NCBI RefSeq assembly: GCF_042665195.1
Contig: NZ_JBHTBW010000087.1
Location: forward strand, 1-64,000
Origin: Laceyella putida
GTDB lineage: Bacteria > Bacillota > Bacilli > Thermoactinomycetales > Thermoactinomycetaceae
Length of the DNA: 64,000 nucleotides
Direction: 5' to 3'
Part shown: piece by piece, positions 56,837-63,885 of the stretch
How positions within the stretch are numbered: position 1 is the first letter of the stretch
Layout: each line of letters begins with the position of its first letter
The notes under the pieces: model-generated
Databases searched by the model: none
What the model was told of the DNA's origin: nothing
What the model saw: only the letters and a program-made list of their open reading frames with translations
Made by a program: the position numbers and the translations under genes

Positions 56837-57751
56837 TTACTTGGACAAGGCTTGGATATCTTTATCGATCGCAGTCAAATCGAGTTCTCGCTCAATCAAT
56901 TTCGTGAGTTCCCTACTGTACTGTGAAAAAAGTTCATGGTCTGCGTCCAAAATGGGATCTTCTTTTTCATACGAGCAGAGGTCAAACATGAGTTGTAGCT
57001 GGTCCCGGATCGGCTTCGATATGTATACGCGGTGGAGATGCCGGAATTCATCTAAATCGATCAACGCTTCCTTCATCCGTTCATGGTTCTCCGGCTCTCT
57101 CGCTAAGATGCGGCGAAGTTTCCGGTTCTTCTGATCCATCTGGGGATACAAGTTAATCCGCTCATCCAAGAATTTTTGCACCATGTTAGATCGAGATTGT
57201 GTAAGTAAGGCTTGATGCGTTTTGTGGTTGAAATAGATGGTTACGGCGATAGTGAGGAAGATGAAGGAGCCATTGATAAATGCGGCATCCACTTCCGGGC
57301 TGAATCGTTTGCGGGGCCAGATTTCATTAATAACTATGGTTGATATCACTGCAAGACCAATTATTGCAACAACAGAGAGTGCGATTTTTAAATGAGGTAA
57401 TTGTCTCAACTGTTTCTGAAATTTACTTTGCGGCACATCATTCTTTTTTACTTGCTCAATGAGTTTAGGCTGATCGCCTGCATCTTTTTTTAGCTGATTG
57501 TCTGCAGCTTTTTTCATTTTCAGTCCAATAATCCAAGATAAAACTACAGAACCACTTATCATAATAAGTGTAGTAGTAGTAAGGGTCAAATTAACATCAA
57601 AAATAAAATCTATAGCAAGAACAACCAAAACCATCAAAATTGTCGTCAACATAAAAAGTGGCATACCAACCAACATCCAAAAAAGAGCGTCATCACCTTC
57701 ATCAATTAAGGCTTCACTCTCTTCATCAATATCCCTTTGCTTTTTTTTCAT
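56837..57751 (-). CDS. Membrane protein with cytoplasmic helical domain, second of two
   Basis: 304 residues. Four hydrophobic helices in two pairs (LFWMLVGMPLFMLTTILMVLVVLAIDFIF, TLIMISGSVVLSWIIGL, IALSVVAIIGLAVISTIVI and FINGSFIFLTIAVTIYF), with SPEVDAAFI before the last, and a cytoplasmic part starting SRSNMVQKFLDERINLYPQM. It ends four bases before the 56209 gene, so they form one operon and perhaps one complex. Confidence 0.7.
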   Translation of the reverse strand: MKKKQRDIDEESEALIDEGDDALFWMLVGMPLFMLTTILMVLVVLAIDFIFDVNLTLTTTTLIMISGSVVLSWIIGLKMKKAADNQLKKDAGDQPKLIEQVKKNDVPQSKFQKQLRQLPHLKIALSVVAIIGLAVISTIVINEIWPRKRFSPEVDAAFINGSFIFLTIAVTIYFNHKTHQALLTQSRSNMVQKFLDERINLYPQMDQKNRKLRRILAREPENHERMKEALIDLDEFRHLHRVYISKPIRDQLQLMFDLCSYEKEDPILDADHELFSQYSRELTKLIERELDLTAIDKDIQALSK

Positions 57752-57795
57752 TCCTATCCCCCCTTCTCCCTCATATAAAACAAAAAACCTTGCTT

Positions 57796-58383
57796 TTACT
57801 TCAGCAAGGATTCATCCATTTCCTGTTTCAATTCACTATGTAACTTCTCTTTCGCCATCTGCTTCTGCTGCTCTTCCGTCAACGTATGGAGAATGCGATA
57901 AAACGTCGAGCGCGAAATCCCCAAGATGCCACAGACTTCATTCACGCTCAGATTCTCTCTGACGTAATACATAAACTTCTGCTGAAAGGCGGGGTCTTCC
58001 CATTTCTTGATTCGACCGGCCTTTTTCGACGTCTTCTCCATTCCCTTTTTCGTCCGCTCGCTTATCACACTGGTCTCCATCTCCAACAGGATCGGAGCCA
58101 TCTTCTTCAGTTCATCCAGTTCTAACCGATCATCCAAGAGTTCGACTTCACATGGAACCTGGACAAATGCGCGCAACATCTCAGATATGGTCCGTCCCAG
58201 GCAAGTAAGATCCACAAGAACCAGTGTATCCTCAGGAGAAAGCTGATCCATCAGACGATTCCACTGAATGTTCGCGGTTTTTCGAGAATACATGAGCTTT
58301 TCCACGATGATTTTCTCACAACCTACGAATCGAAGCCTATCAATTTCATCCTTTCTACCATCCACGGTGTATCCGATCCTCAT
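57796..58383 (-). CDS. Serine-recombinase-like protein lacking the catalytic serine
   Basis: 195 residues from MRIGYTVDG, with GGAGGAG upstream. The resolvase fold is clear (RLRFVGCEKIIVEKL, MDQLSPEDTLVLVDLTCLGRTISEML, and a C-terminal HTH LSVNEVCGILGISRSTFYRIL). But the usual YxRVSTxxQ segment with the nucleophilic Ser is replaced by GYTVDGRKDEIDRL, with no Ser. It should not cut DNA as resolvases do and may act as a DNA-binding regulator. Confidence 0.82.
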   Translation of the reverse strand: MRIGYTVDGRKDEIDRLRFVGCEKIIVEKLMYSRKTANIQWNRLMDQLSPEDTLVLVDLTCLGRTISEMLRAFVQVPCEVELLDDRLELDELKKMAPILLEMETSVISERTKKGMEKTSKKAGRIKKWEDPAFQQKFMYYVRENLSVNEVCGILGISRSTFYRILHTLTEEQQKQMAKEKLHSELKQEMDESLLK

Positions 58384-58771
58384 CCGGTTTCTCCTCCGTT
58401 TATTCACATATCCATGAACATGTTATGTTTTCATTGTATCAAAAAGGTGTTCAAACGACTAGTGGTCTATTTATTTTATCACTTAGTCAAAGGTGTTTTC
58501 AATTTTATATCATTCTGTTAAAATGAACATATCGTGTCGATGGTGACGAAGTTTGCGGGTTCTGATAGAATGGGAGGAAAAAATAGACAAAAAAAGAGAC
58601 TCCCTAAGGAGCCCAAACCAGATTATAGCATTACAAAAAAAAGAGCCTTCAACCTCTCCCCCGAGGATAGAAGGAAAAACCGTTGGTCTCATTGAGAGAC
58701 AAAAAGAAGAAACTAAACTTTCATGTCACCCATCGGAGTGACACAAAAGAGGCTGTCTTATTCAAATACAT
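58384..58771. other. Intergenic region before the replication gene
   Basis: No trusted gene. Contains a partial IS-end-like repeat (58437-58452, minus strand), A-rich tracts, and several short stems. A short frame at 58553-58741 has no ribosome site. Confidence 0.5.
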
Positions 58772-58823
58772 AAGTTACCCTTAGTTTACCCATTTTTTGA
58801 ATAAACGTCAACTAAGGTAACTT
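58772..58823. repeat. Inverted repeat upstream of the initiator gene
   Basis: AAGTTACCCTTAGTT and AACTAAGGTAACTT, 23 bases apart. Possible binding site for the initiator or an attenuator. Confidence 0.6.
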
Positions 58824-58880
58824 TCGTGTGCCTCCTGTGTCTTCTTCGATGGAAATCGAAAACGCATAGGAGGTCTTTTT

Positions 58881-60215
58881 ATGTCCAAAAAACCAGAAGA
58901 ACAAAACTTTCTGTTTATGGCCGGACAAAGCAAAGCGGAACGGATATTTCAAGACAATTTCGTGTTAACGGATAAAGAATCAGGTTTCAAAATTATCAAA
59001 GAACACGGAACGAATGCGTTTACCATGTGGTGGATCCTACAATCGTATTGCTACGGTAAAGGAAAGGCCCATGCATTCCCAAGCCTGAAAACACTGTCCA
59101 AGCTGGTGAAAAAATCAGAGCGAACGGTTCAACGCTGGTTAGATGATCTGGCCAAAGCCAAAGGAATCAAGATTGTTCCTTGCTTTTGGGAAGACACCGG
59201 TTTTCAATCGTCTAACCTCTACGTACTCAATCATGACTTTCCAGAGGTTCCCGAATGGTGGGATACCTTCTTTCAACATGGGGCGATCCGGACAAGAGAT
59301 AACCAATTCTCTGAACGGCCAGAACCCAGTAAAAAAGCCCCTGACAAAAATGTCGTCCCTATAAAATCAGCCCCGACAAAAATGTCATCCCCTGAAAATC
59401 AAGGGTCTTCTGATCAAGATGGTCAAGAACTCAATAACGAAGGGGATGACAAAAATGTCACCCCTGAAATTCCGGGCACGACAAAAATGTCACCCCTTGA
59501 AAATCAAGGGTTAGAGGCGAAAAGTGGGGAAAACCCCGAAACTCAGGCCCCGACAAATTTGTCACCCCAAGAAGAAGAAGAAACAACTTCTTTTCAAGAA
59601 GAAGAATTAAATACTATTAAGAAGAAGAACAACAACAACAGTACTTATATAGATAATAGAGTAGATACAGATATGGGAACTGATCAAGAAGAGAAAAACG
59701 TTGTTGTTGTTGATTCTCAAAAATCGGAAATCATTGCTTTGTTTGAAAAGAAAATGCAAATGAAGCTATCAGAAGAGGGTTTCAATGAACTTGTTCAGTT
59801 GACCATCGGTAACTTGAAAGCCAACCAGAAGGAGATTTCTTCTGAGTCCATTGTTGCCCGCCTCAAAGAATATATTCATCACGTGGACCAATATAACCGA
59901 CCATTCAAGACCAACGGCTATATTGTCTTGCGCAATGCGATCCGGGATAACTATGTGTATGTCAATCATCCGATTGGACAGCCCAAGAACCAATATGCCT
60001 CCTCTCCACGCTGGAATCATCATGAGGAAGGAAACGAAAATCAGATGGACAGCCCCCGTCTGAAAGCCTTAAAAATGCGGAAAATCGATCTATTCTCGGA
60101 AATGACCCGTCTGAAAAGAGAGGAACCGGACAGAACAGACAAGCTGGCGGCTGCTCAGGCCGAATTCGAACGGGTGAGAGAGGAAATCAAGAAACTAGAA
60201 AAATCGTGTTCTTAA
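58881..60215 (+). CDS. Replication initiator with HTH domain and internal iterons
   Basis: 444 residues. The N-terminal winged helix (~25-115: FTMWWILQSYCYGKGKAHAFPSLKTLSKLVKKSERTVQRWLDDLAK) binds DNA. A low-complexity linker (~155-260) is encoded by DNA that carries five iterons. The C-terminal part has a DnaD-like segment (QLTIGNLKANQKEISSESIVARLKEYIHHVDQYNRPFKTNGYIVLRNAIRDNY) and a coiled end. It probably binds its own gene to start replication and recruit the host helicase loader. RBS ATAGGAGG. Confidence 0.85.
   Translation: MSKKPEEQNFLFMAGQSKAERIFQDNFVLTDKESGFKIIKEHGTNAFTMWWILQSYCYGKGKAHAFPSLKTLSKLVKKSERTVQRWLDDLAKAKGIKIVPCFWEDTGFQSSNLYVLNHDFPEVPEWWDTFFQHGAIRTRDNQFSERPEPSKKAPDKNVVPIKSAPTKMSSPENQGSSDQDGQELNNEGDDKNVTPEIPGTTKMSPLENQGLEAKSGENPETQAPTNLSPQEEEETTSFQEEELNTIKKKNNNNSTYIDNRVDTDMGTDQEEKNVVVVDSQKSEIIALFEKKMQMKLSEEGFNELVQLTIGNLKANQKEISSESIVARLKEYIHHVDQYNRPFKTNGYIVLRNAIRDNYVYVNHPIGQPKNQYASSPRWNHHEEGNENQMDSPRLKALKMRKIDLFSEMTRLKREEPDRTDKLAAAQAEFERVREEIKKLEKSCS
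59342..59570. repeat. Five iterons: probable origin of replication
   Basis: GACAAAAATGTC (last copy GACAAATTTGTC) followed by (A/G)NCCC at 59343, 59375, 59448, 59480 and 59552. Intervals are 32, 73, 32 and 72 bases, close to 3 and 7 helical turns. An AT- and purine-rich tract follows at ~59575-59700. Confidence 0.75.
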
Positions 60216-60257
60216 TCGATAGAGGAAGACCGTCATAGATGGTTCTCAGAGCGAACA

Positions 60258-60275
60258 GAACACCTTTTTGAGACA
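60258..60275 (+). repeat. IS-end-like direct repeat, left
   Basis: GAACACCTTTTTGAGACA, identical to 61967-61984 and to the minus-strand copy at 32267-32284. Confidence 0.65.
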
Positions 60276-60361
60276 GCCTAAATGGAGAAAGAATAGGATG
60301 GGTAGGGAGAGAGGTTACATATAAGAAAAAACGTATAGTCTGAGAGAAAGATAGAAAGGTT

Positions 60362-60425
60362 TCGGCGCGGGGCCCGGCTGTGCCGCGGCTGGCTCTGGTC
60401 GGCGTGCAACAGACGGCCCCCGCAA
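60362..60425. other. GC-rich island of foreign composition
   Basis: About 64 bases of roughly 80 percent GC, in AT-rich surroundings, with no similarity to tRNA or rRNA that I can see. It may be an inserted fragment or an assembly error. Confidence 0.6.
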
Positions 60426-61006
60426 AAAAAGAAGACCCGTTTATAAACGGGTCTGAGACTCTCGACGAATATAAATGGTTAGACGTACAAATAAGTTTGT
60501 TTATAAGTTCCTATCCAGCATATTGTGAGCGGGATGAATATAAAAGAATGGGAGTATACGAGGAAAAAGGAGATAAATTTAAAATGCATCCACAGATTAA
60601 ATCTCATCTCAAGGAAATGAATGCAGTCACTGACCCGTTGAAGCGAGATCCGAATGATAAATCTCCAATCACATATGTATATCATATTACTCCTCATCGG
60701 TTCGAAGAATGGTTAGAACCCGATCTTGAAGATACGGCCGAGTATAGTGGATATAATCCTTACCGCTTCCGAGATTATCTTAAGTACATTCGAGTAAGAG
60801 AAATTCCATCAGAAGGTTACGTAAGTACCCACTTAGTGTGTTTGAATGGGTTTGATGCGTTCTTTTATAGTGGGAAATATACCGTCGATGATCCTGAAAG
60901 TCGGGAAGAGGCAATATATGATCAGCTAAATGATTTGTATTTTGATTTAGAACGTTGTATTGAATTTCATGAAAGAGAACTGAAAAGAAAGAGTAATGGT
61001 GAGTGA
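60380..61006 (+). CDS. Hypothetical protein, 5' end replaced or uncertain
   Basis: From ~60461 onward the frame is a convincing acidic protein (LDEYKWLDVQISLFISSYPAYCERDEY...YVYHITPHRFEEWLEPDLEDTAEYSGYNPYRFRDYLKYIRVREIP). The only upstream start is a GTG inside the GC-rich island, and the palindrome lies within the coding frame. So the true start seems to have been lost. Overlaps the next gene. Confidence 0.55.
   Translation: MPRLALVGVQQTAPAKKEDPFINGSETLDEYKWLDVQISLFISSYPAYCERDEYKRMGVYEEKGDKFKMHPQIKSHLKEMNAVTDPLKRDPNDKSPITYVYHITPHRFEEWLEPDLEDTAEYSGYNPYRFRDYLKYIRVREIPSEGYVSTHLVCLNGFDAFFYSGKYTVDDPESREEAIYDQLNDLYFDLERCIEFHERELKRKSNGE
60433..60454. terminator. Perfect 22-bp palindrome
   Basis: AGACCCGTTTA paired with TAAACGGGTCT, preceded by seven A. 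Terminator-like on the minus strand. Confidence 0.6.
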
Positions 61007-61011
61007 ACATC

Positions 61012-61542
61012 ATGAGAGACATTGTAAAAGAAGCGATCTTCCTGCGAAATGATATTAATCGGTTGCATGAGATCATGTATTCATTTCCCGATGAATGTGA
61101 TGAAGTAAGCGAAGAAGAAATAGCAAACGATGAGCAAATTTTTGCTTATCACAGAAGAGTAAGGGAGATCGGAAAGCAACTCACACCAGAGGAAATGACT
61201 GAACTGATTCTTCATCATGGATTTCAGTTGGACATCTTTCCATACCAGGTTGATGGTAAAAATTCGGATTACATTAAGCGATTTGAAGTAAGGTTTGATG
61301 GCCTGTATTTTCCCCTAAAACGAGAACATTGGAATTCAGAGCAATTGGCATGGATGATAAAGAAATTACATGCATCCTCTATAGCTAAAAACTTTACGAT
61401 GAATCTTGATTGGAAGTCGCAACGATTAACTGGTTCTGATAATGGATTAGGTGATGAGTATGTGGGTCCTGATTGGGATTGGCGGGATTATTTAAAGCAG
61501 ATTATTTCAAATGAAAACGTCGTACTACCAGAAGAGGATTAA
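61012..61542 (+). CDS. Hypothetical protein in a repeat-flanked cassette
   Basis: 176 residues: helical start (RDIVKEAIFLRNDINRLHEIMYSF), acidic linker, then an alpha/beta part (RFEVRFDGLYFPLKREHWNSEQLAWMIKKLHASSIAKNFTMNLDW). Co-transcribed with genes on both sides. No family. Confidence 0.65.
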   Translation: MRDIVKEAIFLRNDINRLHEIMYSFPDECDEVSEEEIANDEQIFAYHRRVREIGKQLTPEEMTELILHHGFQLDIFPYQVDGKNSDYIKRFEVRFDGLYFPLKREHWNSEQLAWMIKKLHASSIAKNFTMNLDWKSQRLTGSDNGLGDEYVGPDWDWRDYLKQIISNENVVLPEED

Positions 61543-61560
61543 CACAGCCTAGGGGTGGGA

Positions 61561-61893
61561 ATGGTGAAAGTAAAAAATATATTTTTTATCCTTGTTACCC
61601 TTTCATTAGAGTTCGTCATAAGTTACCTTTGTGCAAAGGTGTTCGAAGTCTCAGTGACCGAAACTACTTTTTTTGTCGGAGTATTCTTTATCTCTCTCTT
61701 TGTTTATTTTAATACCGCTGGAGGTACCTCAAGCAGTTGGACAGACGCCCGAATAACTGCAACGACTGGGATCAGAATGGAGAATAACTCCACTCGCCTT
61801 CGATTGAGTCCTGTTCTGATTGGAGCGATTATCTACTTGTTGATCTCCACGGTCTGGTCCATATACGTGTTTTGGCCATACTTTGTAAAATAA
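61561..61893 (+). CDS. Three-helix membrane protein
   Basis: 110 residues: helices VKNIFFILVTLSLEFVISYL, TETTFFVGVFFISLFVYF and LIGAIIYLLISTVWSIYVFWPYF. AGGGG before the ATG. Last gene of the cassette; a terminator follows. Together with the two genes before it, it might form a small defence or immunity unit. Confidence 0.65.
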   Translation: MVKVKNIFFILVTLSLEFVISYLCAKVFEVSVTETTFFVGVFFISLFVYFNTAGGTSSSWTDARITATTGIRMENNSTRLRLSPVLIGAIIYLLISTVWSIYVFWPYFVK

Positions 61894-61904
61894 CATGTGT
61901 AAGA

Positions 61905-61929
61905 GCCCTCAACGGAGGGTTTTTATTTT
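61905..61929 (+). terminator. Terminator of the cassette
   Basis: CCCTC/GAGGG stem with TTTTTATTTT. Confidence 0.75.
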
Positions 61930-61966
61930 GTTCTTATTCTCCCTATCTTACCTTTCAAAGGAAACA

Positions 61967-61984
61967 GAACACCTTTTTGAGACA
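61967..61984 (+). repeat. IS-end-like direct repeat, right
   Basis: GAACACCTTTTTGAGACA. With the copy at 60258 it brackets three genes. Confidence 0.65.
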
Positions 61985-62034
61985 TGTCTTAAGCAGGACT
62001 AGTGTGATAAGACCGGGGAGGATTTCTCCCTCCC

Positions 62035-62304
62035 TTAGAACCGCATATTTTCGGACTTTTGTTTCCAATACTCTAACTGTTGAGCCATTTTCATCATGCG
62101 ATAGTGGATATGTGTGTTTACGATGATCTCTAGATGTTTGAGTTGTCTCTTTAGTTCCGGCTCTTTTATGTGACGACTCCAGAGCCGGAGCCAACGGTGA
62201 TATTCTAGTATTTCCTGATGCGTAAATTGATCCAATTGATCACATGGCAATTTTTTTATAGTCTCTTGATCGATTTTGTTTACTTCTCGCAAGAGGTGAA
62301 ACAT
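62035..62304 (-). CDS. Helical early protein
   Basis: 89 residues, basic, predicted all-helical (FTHQEILEYHRWLRLWSRHIKEPELKRQLKHLEIIVNTHIHYRMMKMAQQLEYWKQK). Promoter at 62342-62371. Start has AAGGGAGAG upstream. Unknown. Confidence 0.6.
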   Translation of the reverse strand: MFHLLREVNKIDQETIKKLPCDQLDQFTHQEILEYHRWLRLWSRHIKEPELKRQLKHLEIIVNTHIHYRMMKMAQQLEYWKQKSENMRF

Positions 62305-62341
62305 GATAATCTCTCCCTTAGGATTATTTCTATTTATATTG

Positions 62342-62371
62342 ATTATATCATTTTTTATATTAATTTGTAAA
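62342..62371 (-). promoter_or_regulatory. Early-type promoter
   Basis: TTTACA-N18-TATAAT with TGA before the -10. Confidence 0.65.
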
Positions 62372-62424
62372 CGAAAAAGTGAACATAAATGATAAGAGGG
62401 CTATTAGACGCCCTAACAGAAATG

Positions 62425-62447
62425 TCACTGTCTGCGTCCAATAACCC
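62425..62447. repeat. Dispersed intergenic motif, copy 5
   Basis: GTCACTGTCTGCGTCCAATA. See 1498-1519. Confidence 0.5.
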
Positions 62448-62497
62448 TCCCATTGTGTTATCATGGGCTCAGGAGAGTGCCGTCTCCTACCCCTTTT

Positions 62498-63364
62498 TTA
62501 CTTTTGAATGGAGAATCGGCGATACGTCGATTCTTTTTTGTATTTCTCAATCAGTTCTGGATGGTCCCTTTCTAATGCGTTCATATCGAAGCGTGTGGTG
62601 CGAACGGTTTTCCATGTGACTCCGTACCTTCCCACATAGCCCCGCTCATTTTGTCCCAACCAATATTTGAGTTGGTTCTGGATGCGTTTGACTTCCTCCT
62701 CATGCATGTTCATTGCTTCCTTCGCCTGGTAATACTCCTCAATCAGTGTGAGCGCTTCGGAAGGAAGGCTAATTTCACTTTCGATGGTCTCTGAAAAATG
62801 CTCCCTGAGAAATCGTTCGGAGGCCTTGCTCCCATCCATTGGCGGGATTTCTCTGCGCTCAATATACTCCCAGAACGCCTGGCATTCTTTCTCTAAAATA
62901 CGAATCAGCTCTTCATCTCGATCAATCCGGCGATAATCCACTTTTTGATTGCCAATCATCATCACGATGTAACCGAAGGAAAAACCGAAACAATTGAGGT
63001 TGTGTTGCATCTTCAGGTTTTCGGCAATCGGAACCCCCTCATTCCGCCACTCACGCAGTTGCCCGGGGTCAACCAGTGTCAAGCGGATCAGTCCCTTTTT
63101 CTCATTCACCATTACCGTCCCCAATGTGTTGCCAATGAGATAAGGAATTGTGGGATGCGTGCAGACCTCATCCTTGATTTCGACGGGGTAACCGAACTGT
63201 TCCGAAAACTTCTGTAGAATCGGTATTTTTAAGATGTCGTACAGCGTCTCCTTTTCTTCTTGTTTTTCCCCCAGCGTTTTGTTTAAGTAAACTTCCATTC
63301 GTGAACGGGTGGATGAAAGATTCAATATCGCGATGGCGTCATGACAACCTAAACCTTTTTTCAA
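62498..63364 (-). CDS. YqaJ-like recombinase with missing catalytic residues
   Basis: 288 residues from a TTG (GGAGGATGTGTC upstream). Overall it follows YqaJ/lambda-exonuclease proteins: CHDAIAILNLSSTRS in place of GGSDAAAILG, GYIVMMIGNQKVDYRRIDRDEELIRILEKECQAFWEYIERREIPP, and the typical C terminus YVGRYGVTWKTVRTTRFD. But the metal-binding Asp (normally A-N-x-D-G) is GNTLG, and the ExK strand is GLIRLTLVD. The nuclease site therefore looks dead. It may serve as an annealing or regulatory subunit. Confidence 0.78.
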   Translation of the reverse strand: MKKGLGCHDAIAILNLSSTRSRMEVYLNKTLGEKQEEKETLYDILKIPILQKFSEQFGYPVEIKDEVCTHPTIPYLIGNTLGTVMVNEKKGLIRLTLVDPGQLREWRNEGVPIAENLKMQHNLNCFGFSFGYIVMMIGNQKVDYRRIDRDEELIRILEKECQAFWEYIERREIPPMDGSKASERFLREHFSETIESEISLPSEALTLIEEYYQAKEAMNMHEEEVKRIQNQLKYWLGQNERGYVGRYGVTWKTVRTTRFDMNALERDHPELIEKYKKESTYRRFSIQK

Positions 63365-63389
63365 GACACATCCTCCTTTCATGTTATAT

Positions 63390-63418
63390 TTTAATTTTAT
63401 CATATAAAATGGATATGT
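63390..63418 (-). promoter_or_regulatory. Early-type promoter of the YqaJ-like gene
   Basis: TTTACA-N16/17-TAAAAT, a weaker member of the family. Confidence 0.55.
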
Positions 63419-63471
63419 AAAAGATAAGGTGCATATATAAAATAAAAATCCACCCTCAGGTGGACTCTTCT

Positions 63472-63885
63472 TCATTCGTATTTATATCCGCTGATGGCTT
63501 CCAGGGCTGCCATGCACACGGACTTGGGCATGCCTTCACTGGTTGCCTCATACACCTCATCGCCTTTTATAAACCGTACGGTGACTTTTTCCTCTTTGCT
63601 TTCGATTTGATAGGCAAACCCCAGGGACTTCATGCGCTCAACCACTTCCCATGCGGCGTCTGGCGACACGCTATATCGTTTTAGGCGGAGGGATTCCAGT
63701 AACCGTGGATTCACGTTTTTTAAATTCGCGAGAAAATATCTTTTCCATACGCCCGTCGTCAAGACCATTCCTGGGAGAACGGTTTCTGGACAGCCTTCCT
63801 TTACCACAAACAGGCCCATGACTTCATCCGCGATCCGCTCTTCCATCTTTCTCCGCTTGATCGCTTCCGCTTGTTTTGGATGCAT
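63472..63885 (-). CDS. Phage ABA-sandwich domain protein, second copy
   Basis: 137 residues. EERIADEVMGLFVV near the start and YSVSPDAAWEVVERMKSLGFAYQIESKEEKVTVRFI...PKSVCMAALEAISGYKYE at the end match the ABA-sandwich family member at 35097. Ribosome site GGGGAGAGAG. Role unknown; two diverged copies in one phage suggest separate partners. Confidence 0.82.
   Translation of the reverse strand: MHPKQAEAIKRRKMEERIADEVMGLFVVKEGCPETVLPGMVLTTGVWKRYFLANLKNVNPRLLESLRLKRYSVSPDAAWEVVERMKSLGFAYQIESKEEKVTVRFIKGDEVYEATSEGMPKSVCMAALEAISGYKYE

Noticed and set aside
56932..56952. Sixth copy of the TGCGTCC motif
   Set aside because: It lies in coding sequence (codons for ILDADHE) and can be explained by that.
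60362..60425. tRNA or rRNA fragment in the GC-rich island
   Set aside because: No cloverleaf or conserved rRNA sequence could be formed or recognised.
62498..63364. Calling the YqaJ-like protein an active exonuclease
   Set aside because: The Asp and ExK residues of the nuclease site are not present.
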